Positions 1 through 9,855 of a stretch of DNA of 64,000 nt are shown here, piece after piece. The translations under genes were made by a program, and so were the position numbers. The stretch lies in NCBI GenBank assembly GCA_036250225.1, contig JAPZLL010000001.1, positions 620,001-684,000 on the forward strand. The letters are read 5' to 3'. The notes beneath the pieces were generated by a model that was given only the letters and a program-made list of their open reading frames with translations, did no database searches and had not been told where the DNA came from. Position 1 is the stretch's first letter, and each line of letters opens with the position of its first letter. This stretch comes from Cercophora sp. LCS_1. Taxonomy: Eukaryota > Ascomycota > Sordariomycetes > Sordariales > Lasiosphaeriaceae.

Positions 1-1626
1 TCTTTTCACCAAACTCGACCGCAGCACCAATGCCCGGGATGCGTTCCCGATGCTGATGATGACATCACCCTCGTGGACTTCGGCGTCTGTCCTATAAAAA
101 TGAACCAACCTGCCACCAGACGCTAGCCAGGTCCGGTTGGACATGCGAGCGAGGTAGGCCGAGTACATGGGGTTGTAGTCGCTTTCGAAGTCGGTCCCAG
201 GGTTCGAGTGTATCAGACCCTCATAGTACTCCTTCAAGAGCTCAAAATCGCCGGAGAAAGCTTCTTCGGATGTCCCCGCGGATGCCCACTGCTTGAAGGT
301 CATGGGATTCTTCTCCGCAACCCAATACGGTGAGTCCTCCACAGCTGATCCTAGGGACAACAGGAACATACTGATCCTACGTAAGTTGGTGGACAAGGCT
401 GTGTGATCCGTATACGAGGCCTTAAACGTCGGGTTATATACTTTGGTCACTATAGATCTCCGACCACCGCGTATGGTTAATCTTAGACCGTCCTTGGAAA
501 CCTTGGCACCGAGGTCTGTTGTCGGGAGCCGCGCTTTGCTTTGCGACAGCGGGCAGCGAAAGTCGGGGACCCAGCTTGGAGCATACGGCAGGCTACCGGA
601 GGTCCTCATGATGCAGCTGGGGTCGCCTGTTGCCCCTATCAGGGCTGCTGCGTAATGCCAACAGACCAAGGGAAACTCTTGGGCGTAATCAGGGCGTAGT
701 TGAGCCGGTATCCCAGACCCTGGTGTCTTTGCAAGTCCAAGAAGCCCATATAGCATATCGTGTGGTATCGAGGCTTGATATCGAGCATCGAAGTGCCGAA
801 GGAGCTCGTTCAAGTTGTCAACGGTGTTGCGCTCGCTGCTGGAGTAACGCGTTGCGTGGCGTGGGTTCTTTATGGACTGGGCGACAATCTGGGCCTCGCC
901 AAGATGTATGTCCCTGGTCTCGTAAGACATGATAGTGCGTGCTGTGAAAAGGTCGGCCAACCGGCAAACAACGCTCCCGGCTATCACCACTGGCTCTCCA
1001 GACGCAAGGGCGGCTTCTTGAACTACCCAAATCCTTGAGAACCAGGTTCTCTGAAAGAGGCTGAGAAACGTGACAGCAAGCTCCTCGAATTTACTCATGC
1101 CCATGGTGTTCAATGGGTGAGTTGACTTGCTCCAGTGCATACAACTCAATGCTCTCCTGATTTTGTCGTCGTCATCAAGGCCATTCTGGTTTTCACCAAG
1201 CCAGGCGTAGACTTTGTGTGCCCTCCTGAAAATTGGCGCCATCCGTGGAATCTGCAATTCCTTTTCTTTGGTGTTGGTCTGGTCGATACAAAGTCCGTCT
1301 ACCCAAAGCCTGAAGTCGGTAAGATTTGTGTATCCGAGCAGCCCCTCGGGCTCCTTTCGTGATTGGCAGTCGCCATTTGGGGCAAGAAAGGACCGTATTC
1401 GTCGAAGAAATGTGAAAAGGCTTCGTGTTACATTCTCATACTGCCCTCCGACAAGGATGGGAACGGTGTCGTCCAAGTCGCCCCAGGAATATGAGACTGC
1501 AGCGTAGAGTGGTTTGTCCCTCAGAGATACCACTTCCAAGTCGCAGTCTATATGGTCTGCCCATAGTCCTGGTCTGATCCTGAGAAGGCGAATTTCCGGT
1601 CCGTTTAAAGGTTGAAGGTGAGCCAT
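1..1626 (-). CDS. HET-domain (heterokaryon incompatibility) protein, C-terminus cut by window edge
   Basis: The frame is open without a stop from an ATG at 1626 down to base 1 (542 codons), so the 3' end lies outside the window. The three hallmarks of the HET domain are visible: AAVSYSWGD near residue 45, LWVDGLCIDQ near residue 105 and SRIWVVQEAALA near residue 195. The last visible stretch, IISIGNASRALVLRSS, resembles the beta-rich tail many HET proteins have (family knowledge). No intron is needed. HET proteins trigger cell death or growth arrest after fusion of incompatible hyphae; which partner or allele this one recognises cannot be told. The ATG has only moderate context, but it places the first HET motif at the usual distance from the N-terminus. 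Confidence 0.9.
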   Translation of the reverse strand, partial: MAHLQPLNGPEIRLLRIRPGLWADHIDCDLEVVSLRDKPLYAAVSYSWGDLDDTVPILVGGQYENVTRSLFTFLRRIRSFLAPNGDCQSRKEPEGLLGYTNLTDFRLWVDGLCIDQTNTKEKELQIPRMAPIFRRAHKVYAWLGENQNGLDDDDKIRRALSCMHWSKSTHPLNTMGMSKFEELAVTFLSLFQRTWFSRIWVVQEAALASGEPVVIAGSVVCRLADLFTARTIMSYETRDIHLGEAQIVAQSIKNPRHATRYSSSERNTVDNLNELLRHFDARYQASIPHDMLYGLLGLAKTPGSGIPAQLRPDYAQEFPLVCWHYAAALIGATGDPSCIMRTSGSLPYAPSWVPDFRCPLSQSKARLPTTDLGAKVSKDGLRLTIRGGRRSIVTKVYNPTFKASYTDHTALSTNLRRISMFLLSLGSAVEDSPYWVAEKNPMTFKQWASAGTSEEAFSGDFELLKEYYEGLIHSNPGTDFESDYNPMYSAYLARMSNRTWLASGGRLVHFYRTDAEVHEGDVIISIGNASRALVLRSSLVKR

Positions 1627-2384
1627 TGGGTGTCATTGGTGCGGTGGGCTGCAGGTTGAATCGTCTGTGAGTGAAGCTGGCATCCGCCAAGGGTCAGAAC
1701 TTATAGATGCTGCCTAGAATCCTCTGTGATACTCTGTTTGCTGTCCAAGTGGTGGGTTACACGGCAATGGGACACTATTCGTGTGGTTACTAGATGATCA
1801 AAAGCGATCTCTCTGTATGGCCACGAGAAGAAAAAGCAAATGCGATTATGTCCTCAAAGTTAGGCAACAACCCGGCAATGAAGCATCAGCCCGTCGGGTT
1901 CAGCAAACAGTTCGTTGCTCCTTCCACCAGCCAAACCAGCTGCCCCGCTTGGAGTCACATTTGGGGCAAGAGGGACGGAGAGGATCAAGTCACAATGAGG
2001 GGTAATTTGGAGGTGTCGGGGAAATGAGAGTTTTGACTTCCTGGAACCTCTTGGAGACGACATTGTGCAGTCTCATGTTCTAATGCTTTGGCTAACTGAG
2101 TTTCACAGTCAATTGGGATGTTTTGTCGAGGAAGAAACTCTGACATCACAGCTGTTGTTAGTGCCCGTAGCTCCCTGGCACCGGTTATCGATAGCGCTGA
2201 CAGAACGGAGCTTTCAGCAGGGATACGCCAATTAAACGGTTGCCCCACCACGGTCGCGTGCAAACGCGTCTGAACTTCGTTTGCCATTGTCTTTTTGTCT
2301 CTTCCCACGATCCTCAGCCTCGCCCCATGTCTCCCCAACACACCGCACACGTCCTCTAATCCACCGCCACCCTCAGTCGTCACA
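1627..2384. other. Intergenic, divergent promoter region
   Basis: Lies between the divergent HET gene and the 583-residue unknown gene. A minus-strand reading frame of about 100 codons (ATG at 2287, stop near 1985) has no recognisable motif and is not called. I see no repeat or RNA gene here. Confidence 0.5.
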
Positions 2385-4136
2385 ATGTCTTCAATAACTT
2401 CCCCTTTAACAACCCTAACCTCAATGTCCACACCTTCCTCCTACCACACAGCCCTCGAAGCAGACACGACAGGGATCAGCAGTCCCATCGAGTCAACCTC
2501 GGACCTTCCCTCCTCGCCCCGATACCGTGGAGCAGTCCAGCCCCCCCATACGCTCAAAAGCCATTGTCAGATCCATCTCGAAGAGGAACTCTACCTCCCC
2601 GCTCTTCACATCCTCGACAGCCTTCTGACCGCAGGCACGACCATACACCAGACCAAGTACGGCTCGACCCCGGCGCGCATCGCATCCCCCGCCCAGCTCG
2701 CCCTCATCAGTACCTTGACGGTACATCCAAAATACACCTCGCGCACACCAGAAGGCGCCCGCTACAGCAACCACGAGATTGCCACCCGCGCCATAGCCTA
2801 CCTCCGCGGCGTGCTCAACCTGACAGGGCCAGTCAATGCCAACTTCCGCACAGCATTCAGCTTTGTGAGCGCTAGCAGCGCCGCGCTCACCCGCAGCGGG
2901 AGGGATCGCGACAGCCGGTGGCGTTCGTCTAGGGTTAGTACCCCTAGCGACGATTCTGCGAGCGATTCTTCAGACTATCTGGATGGGATACTGGCGAATG
3001 AGCAGAGCGTGTGGAGGCGGGGAACAGACTTCTGGGCTGTGTTGGGGTGGGCCTTCAAGTGCGCGGCGATGCATCCTGAGAGGTGGAGACACTGGAAGGG
3101 ATGGATCGAGTTTATGGTGGACGTGCTGGAGCGGGATTGGGATGAGAGGGTTGCGCTTGACGAGGGAGAGGAGGATGGCAAGATGCAGCTGGGGAGTTTG
3201 CTGATGGGGTATCTTGACGATCTGAGAAACGAGAGGAAACACGTCCTGAAAGAGGTGCTGAGGGCCTTGATGGCCCATACGGACGACGATCCGAGTGATA
3301 AGGCAGTGTATAAAGAGGTGTGGGAAAAAGAGCTTGTTGTAGGGGTGAGGAAGACGAAAAGGAAACGGGAGGAGTCGGTGGTGGATTTGGAAAACGGCAA
3401 ATTTGGTGATTACCTCGACTGGGACGCGGACGACATCGGGAGCAGCGAGGAAGAGGATGCCAGAGAAGGGTCACCAATACCGCGGAGAGCTACGGGGAAA
3501 GGAGGGAGGAAGCCAAAGGCAAAGGCGCCCGAGGTTAGGGTGACAGATGGGATGGTAGACACGGTGCCGCTCAGGCAGCGCATCTTCCGGCTGCTGTCTG
3601 CCGCAGCAGATGCCTTCCCAGACCTTGTTTTCGACGTCGTTGATCTCTATGATCGATTCACCGACCGCGTGCGGCGTCTGCCGCTACCCCTGCTGAGAGC
3701 ATTTATCGAGTCTCACTCGACACACCTACCGACATTTGTTCAGGTCGAGTTGTTGCGCCGGCTTGCCGACGCCTTTCTTCCAGATAAACATCCGGACCCG
3801 GATGTTGTTGACCCTGAGTCATCAGGCGGATTAACAATGCTGATGCTCAAAGAGTGCTATTTGCCCTTCGCAGCAGGTCGTGTTTTTGCAGACGACAATG
3901 CCAGGCTGTCGTTAGTGCTCGAAAACATGTTGTGGTTTATCTCGGTACACGGAGGCATGGCCGGCGGCGGCGAAGAGTTACGAAGAGCAGTGGAGAAGGG
4001 TATCAAGGCGAGGGAAGACAAGATCAGGAAGAGGACGACAAGCAAAGATGCCGCTGACAAACCGGCTCGGGAGATGCTGGCTAGATCGACGCGAAGTCTG
4101 AGGGTTTTCGTCACTGTTGTTGGGTCACGAGGGTAG
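2385..4136 (+). CDS. Conserved fungal protein of unknown function, 583 residues
   Basis: Single-exon frame. The start is placed at 2385 because the context CACAATG is good; the frame stays open upstream only through non-ATG codons. I do not recognise a named domain. Visible features are a Ser/Thr-rich N-terminus (about residues 1-70), a mostly helical segment with many Leu/Trp (about 75-320, including GTDFWAVLGWAFKCAA), a Lys/Arg-rich stretch KTKRKREE that could be a nuclear signal, an acidic run SSEEEDAREG, and a second helical block (about 390-560) rich in Leu and charged residues. The tail is Lys/Arg-rich. Nuclear location is inferred from the basic motif only. The gene converges on the orphan at 4370-7255, with 233 bp between stop codons. 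Confidence 0.75.
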   Translation: MSSITSPLTTLTSMSTPSSYHTALEADTTGISSPIESTSDLPSSPRYRGAVQPPHTLKSHCQIHLEEELYLPALHILDSLLTAGTTIHQTKYGSTPARIASPAQLALISTLTVHPKYTSRTPEGARYSNHEIATRAIAYLRGVLNLTGPVNANFRTAFSFVSASSAALTRSGRDRDSRWRSSRVSTPSDDSASDSSDYLDGILANEQSVWRRGTDFWAVLGWAFKCAAMHPERWRHWKGWIEFMVDVLERDWDERVALDEGEEDGKMQLGSLLMGYLDDLRNERKHVLKEVLRALMAHTDDDPSDKAVYKEVWEKELVVGVRKTKRKREESVVDLENGKFGDYLDWDADDIGSSEEEDAREGSPIPRRATGKGGRKPKAKAPEVRVTDGMVDTVPLRQRIFRLLSAAADAFPDLVFDVVDLYDRFTDRVRRLPLPLLRAFIESHSTHLPTFVQVELLRRLADAFLPDKHPDPDVVDPESSGGLTMLMLKECYLPFAAGRVFADDNARLSLVLENMLWFISVHGGMAGGGEELRRAVEKGIKAREDKIRKRTTSKDAADKPAREMLARSTRSLRVFVTVVGSRG

Positions 4137-4369
4137 AGTGGTTGTCGGTTGCAATGAACTGTACCACCGAGGTCGGTTTTGATCTGTTGGAGTGCGGGCG
4201 TTTGGGAACGATGAACACTGTTCGTTTGGTGGGGTTTGGGTGGTTTTGGCTTCATGATACCCCATTGCTGAAGCATAACCGTTCGAGCGCTATATTATTG
4301 ATAGGATCAAGGAATACATCATGGCTAGGTGGCTATCACCAACAACGCATAATCCGCATTCATGGTCGA

Positions 4370-7255
4370 TTAGTACAGTATTGCCGATGCCAATGTCCTT
4401 GCATTTTCTCCCCAAAGCCGTCGGTGGCACCTGCAGCACACTCGATTTGGACAAATCATCAGAAAACCTTGCTCCCTGCTCATCAGTCCCTGAAGACAAA
4501 TTGCCGTGGCTGCCAGTCGGGCGGCCCAGTTTCCGTTGGCGCGGATGACGAAGGGACGCACCGGCGGGTCGAGGATATCGTGCCAACTCTCTACAGAAAT
4601 CACGTCACCTATCTTCGGCATCTCCTGTCCGGGGCTCTCCTCGTCGCAGTCGTGGTCCTCGTCCAGCCGCAGGCAATGCTCACTTCTAAACGCTTTGAGA
4701 ATGTCAACATCACCAACCCAGACGCCCGAGTCGTGCACCGAAATGACAGTCTCAACAAAATGAACTTGGGTATCGATAATCTGGCGGCGGTTCCCCGCAA
4801 CAAACGGAATCTGGTACTTGGTGAACGACAAATGCATCGAAGTCGAGGAGAAATAGTTCTCTTGTTGGCCGTTGAACAACGTGGTGGAAACCGCCCTCCA
4901 GCTCGCCGGGTCGTGGTTTCGCATTATGACCTCGTCTGGGGGGAGCATCAAGGTAAGACCTGGCCGGCCAACGTTACCAGTGATTTTCTTCAGCTCGAAT
5001 GGACGGGGCTGATCCCATGGGTCGCACACCAGCTGGACAGGAAAAATTAGCAGGAAGGCACACGAAATCGCGAACTCGAGAACACCCACCCTCATCAAGA
5101 CATATATCGAGTCCTCAAACGCGACCGCAAACACATTCCTCAGCGACGACGGCTCCAAGTCAAAACAGCCCTCCATGAAGGCTACACATGCCAGAGCTGT
5201 GACCCCGTCCGGTTCAGGACTTGTCGCAGTGCCTTGACCCGGACGCGCAAATTGGTTCGCCCAGCATGTAGACCCGAAGGGTTTGTACAAGGTCTTAACC
5301 GAGACCGTTGCGGTTGGCAAGATGCGATATATTTGTGCTGCCACGGACAAGGCTACATAGACACTCGATTCCGGCCCCCGCAGGTTGTCGATGAACTCCA
5401 GCAGGTTGTTAGGGTCTATAGCGTCGCTCTCAAAACACCAGATGATGTCCTCAAGTGTGAGGTCCCGAAGTCGAGTTTGCTGAGAAACATCTTGGTAGAT
5501 TGCCGCGGTTTCCAAGCTGCCAGTTTCAAGCTGGTAAGTTGACAGAGTTTTGCTGGATTCGTCGCTTCCGTACAAGATAGTGAATCTATCATCGCCTAGG
5601 GGCGAGTATTGGAAGTGAAGTGATTGAAGGTCAGAAACAACGTCGGCGGGCGATGCCGAACCTGGCGGCAATTGGCCGTTGTTGGTAGCGATCCAGCTCT
5701 TGTGTCCCACTGTGCCATCGGGACGATGCATTGGCCTGCCTGTGGTTACCACAAGCCCACTGTCGTTGTCGTAAATGATCAGGGAAGACATTGGATGCGC
5801 GTCCGGAGAGATGAACCTTCGAAGGAATTCAACCCTAGTTTCTTGCGACCTTATTCCCTGAAGCAACCAATCTGTCGATATGATGTCCAAAAATGACGTA
5901 TCTCCACTTCCACCCATGAAACCCCTCGCTGCTCTACGGCGACCTGTTTCGACAAGTTTGTGGATGATGTCGTCCTGGTCACCTTGCGCCGCGAGATAGT
6001 CGTATGCAGCGCTCGCAAGGATGTTGAACCAGTAACAACGGTCCCGCAAAATAACTCCGCATCTCTTTCGAACGGATTCTGCGGCTGATTCTGATCGAGA
6101 TACTCGCTGGAGGCATTCCGAGATTGAAGTGAAGAGCCGTGCACCCATAGCAGTTCTGTTACGGACAATGTCCGATCGTTGTAGAACGCCAGCCCAGAAG
6201 GCCTGGGCGAACTGTTGAAAGGTAATGCGGCACGTATCCAGATCGAGTCTCGATTCACTCCGAATAGGATGGCCGTAGTAGTTCATGTGTGCCAGTGATA
6301 GTGACCAAAAGACGCCCGTGGGTTCTTCCTTATTCTTATAGTTCAGGCCGACCGTAAGAATCCCCCCAGGCGCAACGAGGGCGTCCTTGAAACGATGCTC
6401 GGCAATCTTGGACCCGATCATCAAAATATCAGGATACAAGTGCCACGAACTTAGGGCCAACAATGATGGCCCACTGTTGATGGATTGGGGCATCCCGCTG
6501 ACCAGTTTCTCGACAGACTCGAGTGCAGACTTCCAAGCGGAGAGCACACTGCTATACAGCGTCATCTCATTGTTGACACCGAGGGTGAGATCCGCAACAA
6601 GGAGGATGAGGCGTTTCTGGTCCCGGTCCTTGACGTTGTCAGCTGTTTTCAACCAGGCGCGTGCGCTAGCATCCCACTCAGCAAGACTGCTCCGAGGAAT
6701 GTCTGCTTGCCCGGCTGCGTATAACGTTGGGATCGGAACCGTTTCGTTGTTGCTGAATCTAGATGTCACCTCCGCTCTTCTCTCCTTCACCAGCTCAACC
6801 CAAACCGATGTCGCCTCTGGGGCATTCCAGACTCGAGCAAGCATACACGCTAGGAGCTGGACCTGAATCGCTGCCGGGGATGTGGTCGCCGCAGCCCAGA
6901 TAGAAGTCCCATCGAAACCAGAATGCTCGGCAAAGACGCTACCCGCGGTCTCTGGCTCGGTGGTATTTTCGATCGCCTCGGCGATCTCAGACACGCGCAG
7001 GCCATACGCTCTGAAAAGGTTCAGCGTCGGGGGGCAAACGCCATCGAAAAGAGCGCCGAGTCGCTTGGCGGTGATGTGTGGTGTGCCGCATTCTGCAAGT
7101 TCCTTGCGTTGCCTCGAGAGGACGTTGCCCAAAGGTTGAAATTCTGGCGGTGCCTCAATCTTGAGGAGCGTGAAGTCAAAATTTATCTGGGCGGCAGCGG
7201 CTGTAAGATCGGTTGTTATATTGGCAAGAGCTGCCTGGAGTCGGTTGATTGCCAT
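4370..7255 (-). CDS. Large orphan protein, 961 residues, no recognised domain
   Basis: One uninterrupted frame from an ATG at 7255 to a stop at 4370. No transmembrane run, signal peptide or catalytic motif is obvious. Features seen: an Ala-rich helical N-terminus, a Trp-containing motif LLALSSWHLYPDILMIGS near residue 265, a motif ISTDWLLQGIRSQETRVEFL near 465, and a Cys-rich end (NRVCCRCHRR) that could bind metal but matches no zinc-finger spacing I know. The length without an intron is typical of lineage-specific proteins in Pezizomycotina. The first gene of known family on its left is a HET gene, so a link to self/non-self recognition is conceivable but is inference from position alone. 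An intron near the 3' end that would change the last residues cannot be excluded. Confidence 0.8.
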   Translation of the reverse strand: MAINRLQAALANITTDLTAAAAQINFDFTLLKIEAPPEFQPLGNVLSRQRKELAECGTPHITAKRLGALFDGVCPPTLNLFRAYGLRVSEIAEAIENTTEPETAGSVFAEHSGFDGTSIWAAATTSPAAIQVQLLACMLARVWNAPEATSVWVELVKERRAEVTSRFSNNETVPIPTLYAAGQADIPRSSLAEWDASARAWLKTADNVKDRDQKRLILLVADLTLGVNNEMTLYSSVLSAWKSALESVEKLVSGMPQSINSGPSLLALSSWHLYPDILMIGSKIAEHRFKDALVAPGGILTVGLNYKNKEEPTGVFWSLSLAHMNYYGHPIRSESRLDLDTCRITFQQFAQAFWAGVLQRSDIVRNRTAMGARLFTSISECLQRVSRSESAAESVRKRCGVILRDRCYWFNILASAAYDYLAAQGDQDDIIHKLVETGRRRAARGFMGGSGDTSFLDIISTDWLLQGIRSQETRVEFLRRFISPDAHPMSSLIIYDNDSGLVVTTGRPMHRPDGTVGHKSWIATNNGQLPPGSASPADVVSDLQSLHFQYSPLGDDRFTILYGSDESSKTLSTYQLETGSLETAAIYQDVSQQTRLRDLTLEDIIWCFESDAIDPNNLLEFIDNLRGPESSVYVALSVAAQIYRILPTATVSVKTLYKPFGSTCWANQFARPGQGTATSPEPDGVTALACVAFMEGCFDLEPSSLRNVFAVAFEDSIYVLMRVGVLEFAISCAFLLIFPVQLVCDPWDQPRPFELKKITGNVGRPGLTLMLPPDEVIMRNHDPASWRAVSTTLFNGQQENYFSSTSMHLSFTKYQIPFVAGNRRQIIDTQVHFVETVISVHDSGVWVGDVDILKAFRSEHCLRLDEDHDCDEESPGQEMPKIGDVISVESWHDILDPPVRPFVIRANGNWAARLAATAICLQGLMSREQGFLMICPNRVCCRCHRRLWGENARTLASAILY

Positions 7256-7720
7256 GATCGTTCAGGGGGTTGACCCTAGGTATTGTGGGTCTGTAGCCAA
7301 ACAATTGCCCCGGGAGACCAACAACAACAAACAACCTTCGGGTGACGAGGTAGGTAGTGCCTCGGAGTTTTGTGACAGGGCTCGGCGGGCAAGTCCTGCC
7401 CTTTTAAGGGAATGGAACCGGGCACGAGGACTCTGCGTTCCCCGAGCTCGTATGCAATGGGTGCATTCTCAACAGCCAATCTGATCAATTCACCACAGCC
7501 TTGCCGACTGCTCTGATGGCTCCCAAGAAGGGCGGTGGCTGTTCTCTTCATAATATCTTGAAGTTGGTAATAATGGTTGGGGGTCGCCAACCGCCCTGGG
7601 TTGCACAAAGCCACCAGGTTATTGATCTGTCACGGGATCGACAGGGACTTCAAGTATCATCTCAGCAGCCACGCATAGCTTGTGGTCGATGGGGTCGTAC
7701 GAGCTGTGCTGCCTCTCGCC

Positions 7721-7950
7721 GTCACCATCACTGGTGCGTGAGAACAAGCGGATAACTTGTTGGAGAACAGCAGGCCAAGTGCGTCACGGACAATTGAGCT
7801 CTCGCCGTGACATAACGAACCACGATGAAATCTGGATTCAAGTTATCGCTCTACTGCCTCTATGGACCATGCAAAACAAGCCTTTAAAGCAGTTCGTTTG
7901 GGGTATCTGGTATTAACATATCAAACCACAATTTACCCCCTTTCATGCAG
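7721..7950 (+). repeat. Diverged direct repeat, copy A
   Basis: Copy A aligns with 8068-8290. Shared blocks include GTCACC, GTGAGAAC, TGAAATCTGG, AAGCAGTTCG, GGGTATCTGG and CATGCA, in the same order and nearly the same spacing, with many transitions and small indels between them. No coding potential is kept. It may be an old tandem duplication or a decayed short mobile element. Confidence 0.7.
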
Positions 7951-8067
7951 GTAAGCCCCGGATTGCACAAAAGCTACCGGACCGTTGACGCGGGTCGGGC
8001 GGGATTTCAAATACCACCAATCTCGGAATCCACGCAGAGTTTATCGAGGATATCGTTGTCGGACTCT

Positions 8068-8290
8068 GTCACCGCCATCGATGAGTGAGAACGAGCAGGC
8101 ATGGCAGGACAAGCGCGTCACAGTTCTCCCCTACGTTGAACCATCGTCACGATGCAAGGACTACGCTGAAATCTGGGTTTAAGCGGTTGCTCTATCGCCT
8201 GCCTCTGTGGAACATGAAACCACCCTACAAAGCAGTTCGCTTGGGTATCTGGGAGTGACAAATGAAAACAAAGCTGCCCCCTTCCATGCA
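8068..8290 (+). repeat. Diverged direct repeat, copy B
   Basis: Second copy of the unit at 7721-7950, about 345 bp downstream in the same orientation. The best kept part is the right half: TGAAATCTGG, GCCTCT, AAAGCAGTTCG and GGGTATCTGG. Confidence 0.7.
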
Positions 8291-8521
8291 AATGCCGCCG
8301 ATGCAGTGAACGCCCCGATCCCATGATTCCTCCCGAAACTCCTGATATTGCCCATTAGGAACTGCCCGAACAAAAAACCACCCAACTCCAGCACATGCCT
8401 TTCCATTAAGATCAAAAATTCGAGGAAAAAAGGAAGTGGTTGAAAGAAGAAATGTTTTCCCGTAGTCGTCTCAACGCCTGGCCGGAGTGTAGGCCCCGGA
8501 GAAGAAGCTGGAGTGTCAAGG

Positions 8522-9855
8522 TTACTTCTTCTCGACCTTCTTGCCCAACGTCTTCTTCTGGCCGATCTTGAGGTTCATAATATAATGGCCCTTTTGGCGC
8601 GAGGACCATTTACCACCGCTAGGAGGTCTGGGATCGATCTTCTGACGACAGACTGGGCAGACCTTCTTGGTCTTTAGAGAGCCGTGGAGGCAGCCCGAGC
8701 AAAACACGTGGCCTGCGTCAGTTAGAAACGTGGTAAAACCCAGCAGACAAGGATAACTTACCGCAGTGGGTCGAAGTCATGTCGGCGACATGGTCCATGC
8801 AAACAACGCAGTTGTATCCGCTAAGGCGGACCATCTCTTTCTTAGGCTCCTCGGCCTTAATTTCGTCCGGGACTTCCTCCGTGTCAACAAGGTCTACCAG
8901 CTTAACATCGGTGCCTTCGCCAAAAACGTCGCTCGATGCACCGAGTGAAGCCGCCCGCTTCCGCTTGCGATCACCGCTCTGGCCAGCTGCGGCTGCACTG
9001 CTGCCTGCCTCTTTCTTAACCGACTGACGAGGCATTGTGTCCGTTGTAGCTGAACAGGCGGGGGGTTCTTGGCTCCTTTCTCGCTTGACTCTAGGGGAAA
9101 GTATATCGGGGTTGTGGTTCCTCGAGCTCGAGCTTGCGGCACCGGCTCTTGACGACTCGGCAACTATCGGAGCCGGAAGATTGTCGAACGGGTTTCGGTG
9201 AAGAACAGCCGGGGGACTCGAAAAGTCGTGAGTGAGAAACTCGTTGACAAAAAACTGACGGTCCGGCTCGGGAAGGCGAGTGGCGATTGGGCCAGGCAGT
9301 CCGTTGTGAGATATTCGCTGTCGGCTGGAATTCGCACTGGTCGAGTCCGCGTCGGAGAACCCAAAGGTCTGTGTAGGCAGAGGCAACCCGTTCTGCGGGT
9401 AGGCCAGAGGTAAAGGTGGTAGATGCGGTGGTCGTGGGGTTCTGTTTAGCTCAATCGCGGGGTGGCTTGAGCGGAACGCCCCAAAGCGAAGGGCGCCGAC
9501 GCCTCCAGGGTCTGTCGATGATGACGGGGCAAACGGGTTGGATCGGCCTCCGCTTGCTGACGGTGTGGATGCGAGAGGGTCCAATGGGTTGCGGTTTATA
9601 GGGTGCTGGTAAGGACAAAAGCTGGAGGGAAATCCCAAGGGCTGAAAGGCAGGAAGCCGAGGGAACTGTGGAGGCGTAAAGGCTGAAGTCAGAGGCGTCG
9701 CGATTGGTAACGTCGCTGCGAAGTCGGCGAAGTCTTTGCCCAACGGTCAGTGAGATGCGATCGCGAGAAATGCGAGCGCACAAAAAGGAAAGCGGGACTC
9801 AACAATTAGTACCTTCGAAAAGCTCGCCGAAATCTGGACTGGAGAACTCGTCCAT
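8522..9855 (-). CDS. SLX8: RING-type E3 ubiquitin ligase, SLX8/STUbL-like, 401 residues
   Basis: Three exons: 9855-9813, 9733-8762 and 8712-8522, with introns of 79 and 49 bp. The second junction restores an exact C3HC4 RING (about residues 320-362): CVVC, then HCGHVFCSGC, then CPVC, spaced C-x2-C-x11-C-x1-H-x2-C-x2-C-x10-C-x2-C. The N-terminal three quarters is Pro/Ser-rich and probably disordered, with basic runs such as DRKRKRAA. Position of the RING at the C-terminal side and the long disordered arm match SLX8/RNF4-type SUMO-targeted ligases, which ubiquitylate SUMO-modified nuclear proteins in genome maintenance. I did not identify clear SUMO-interacting motifs beyond the hydrophobic-acidic segment VKLVDLVDTEE. 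Start ATG at 9855 opens with MDEFSSPDFGELFE. The RING call is firm, the SLX8 assignment less so. Divergent from MIP1. Confidence 0.85.

Larger units (their letters stand above)
7256..8521. other. Intergenic: promoter side of the orphan, 3' side of the RING gene
   Basis: About 1.27 kb without a supported gene. It holds the diverged direct repeat listed separately. Short frames on both strands show no recognisable protein. Confidence 0.5.

Noticed and set aside
1985..2287. Minus-strand frame of about 100 codons starting at ATG 2287
   Set aside because: It sits in the divergent promoter with no recognisable domain and no splice partner; too weak to call.
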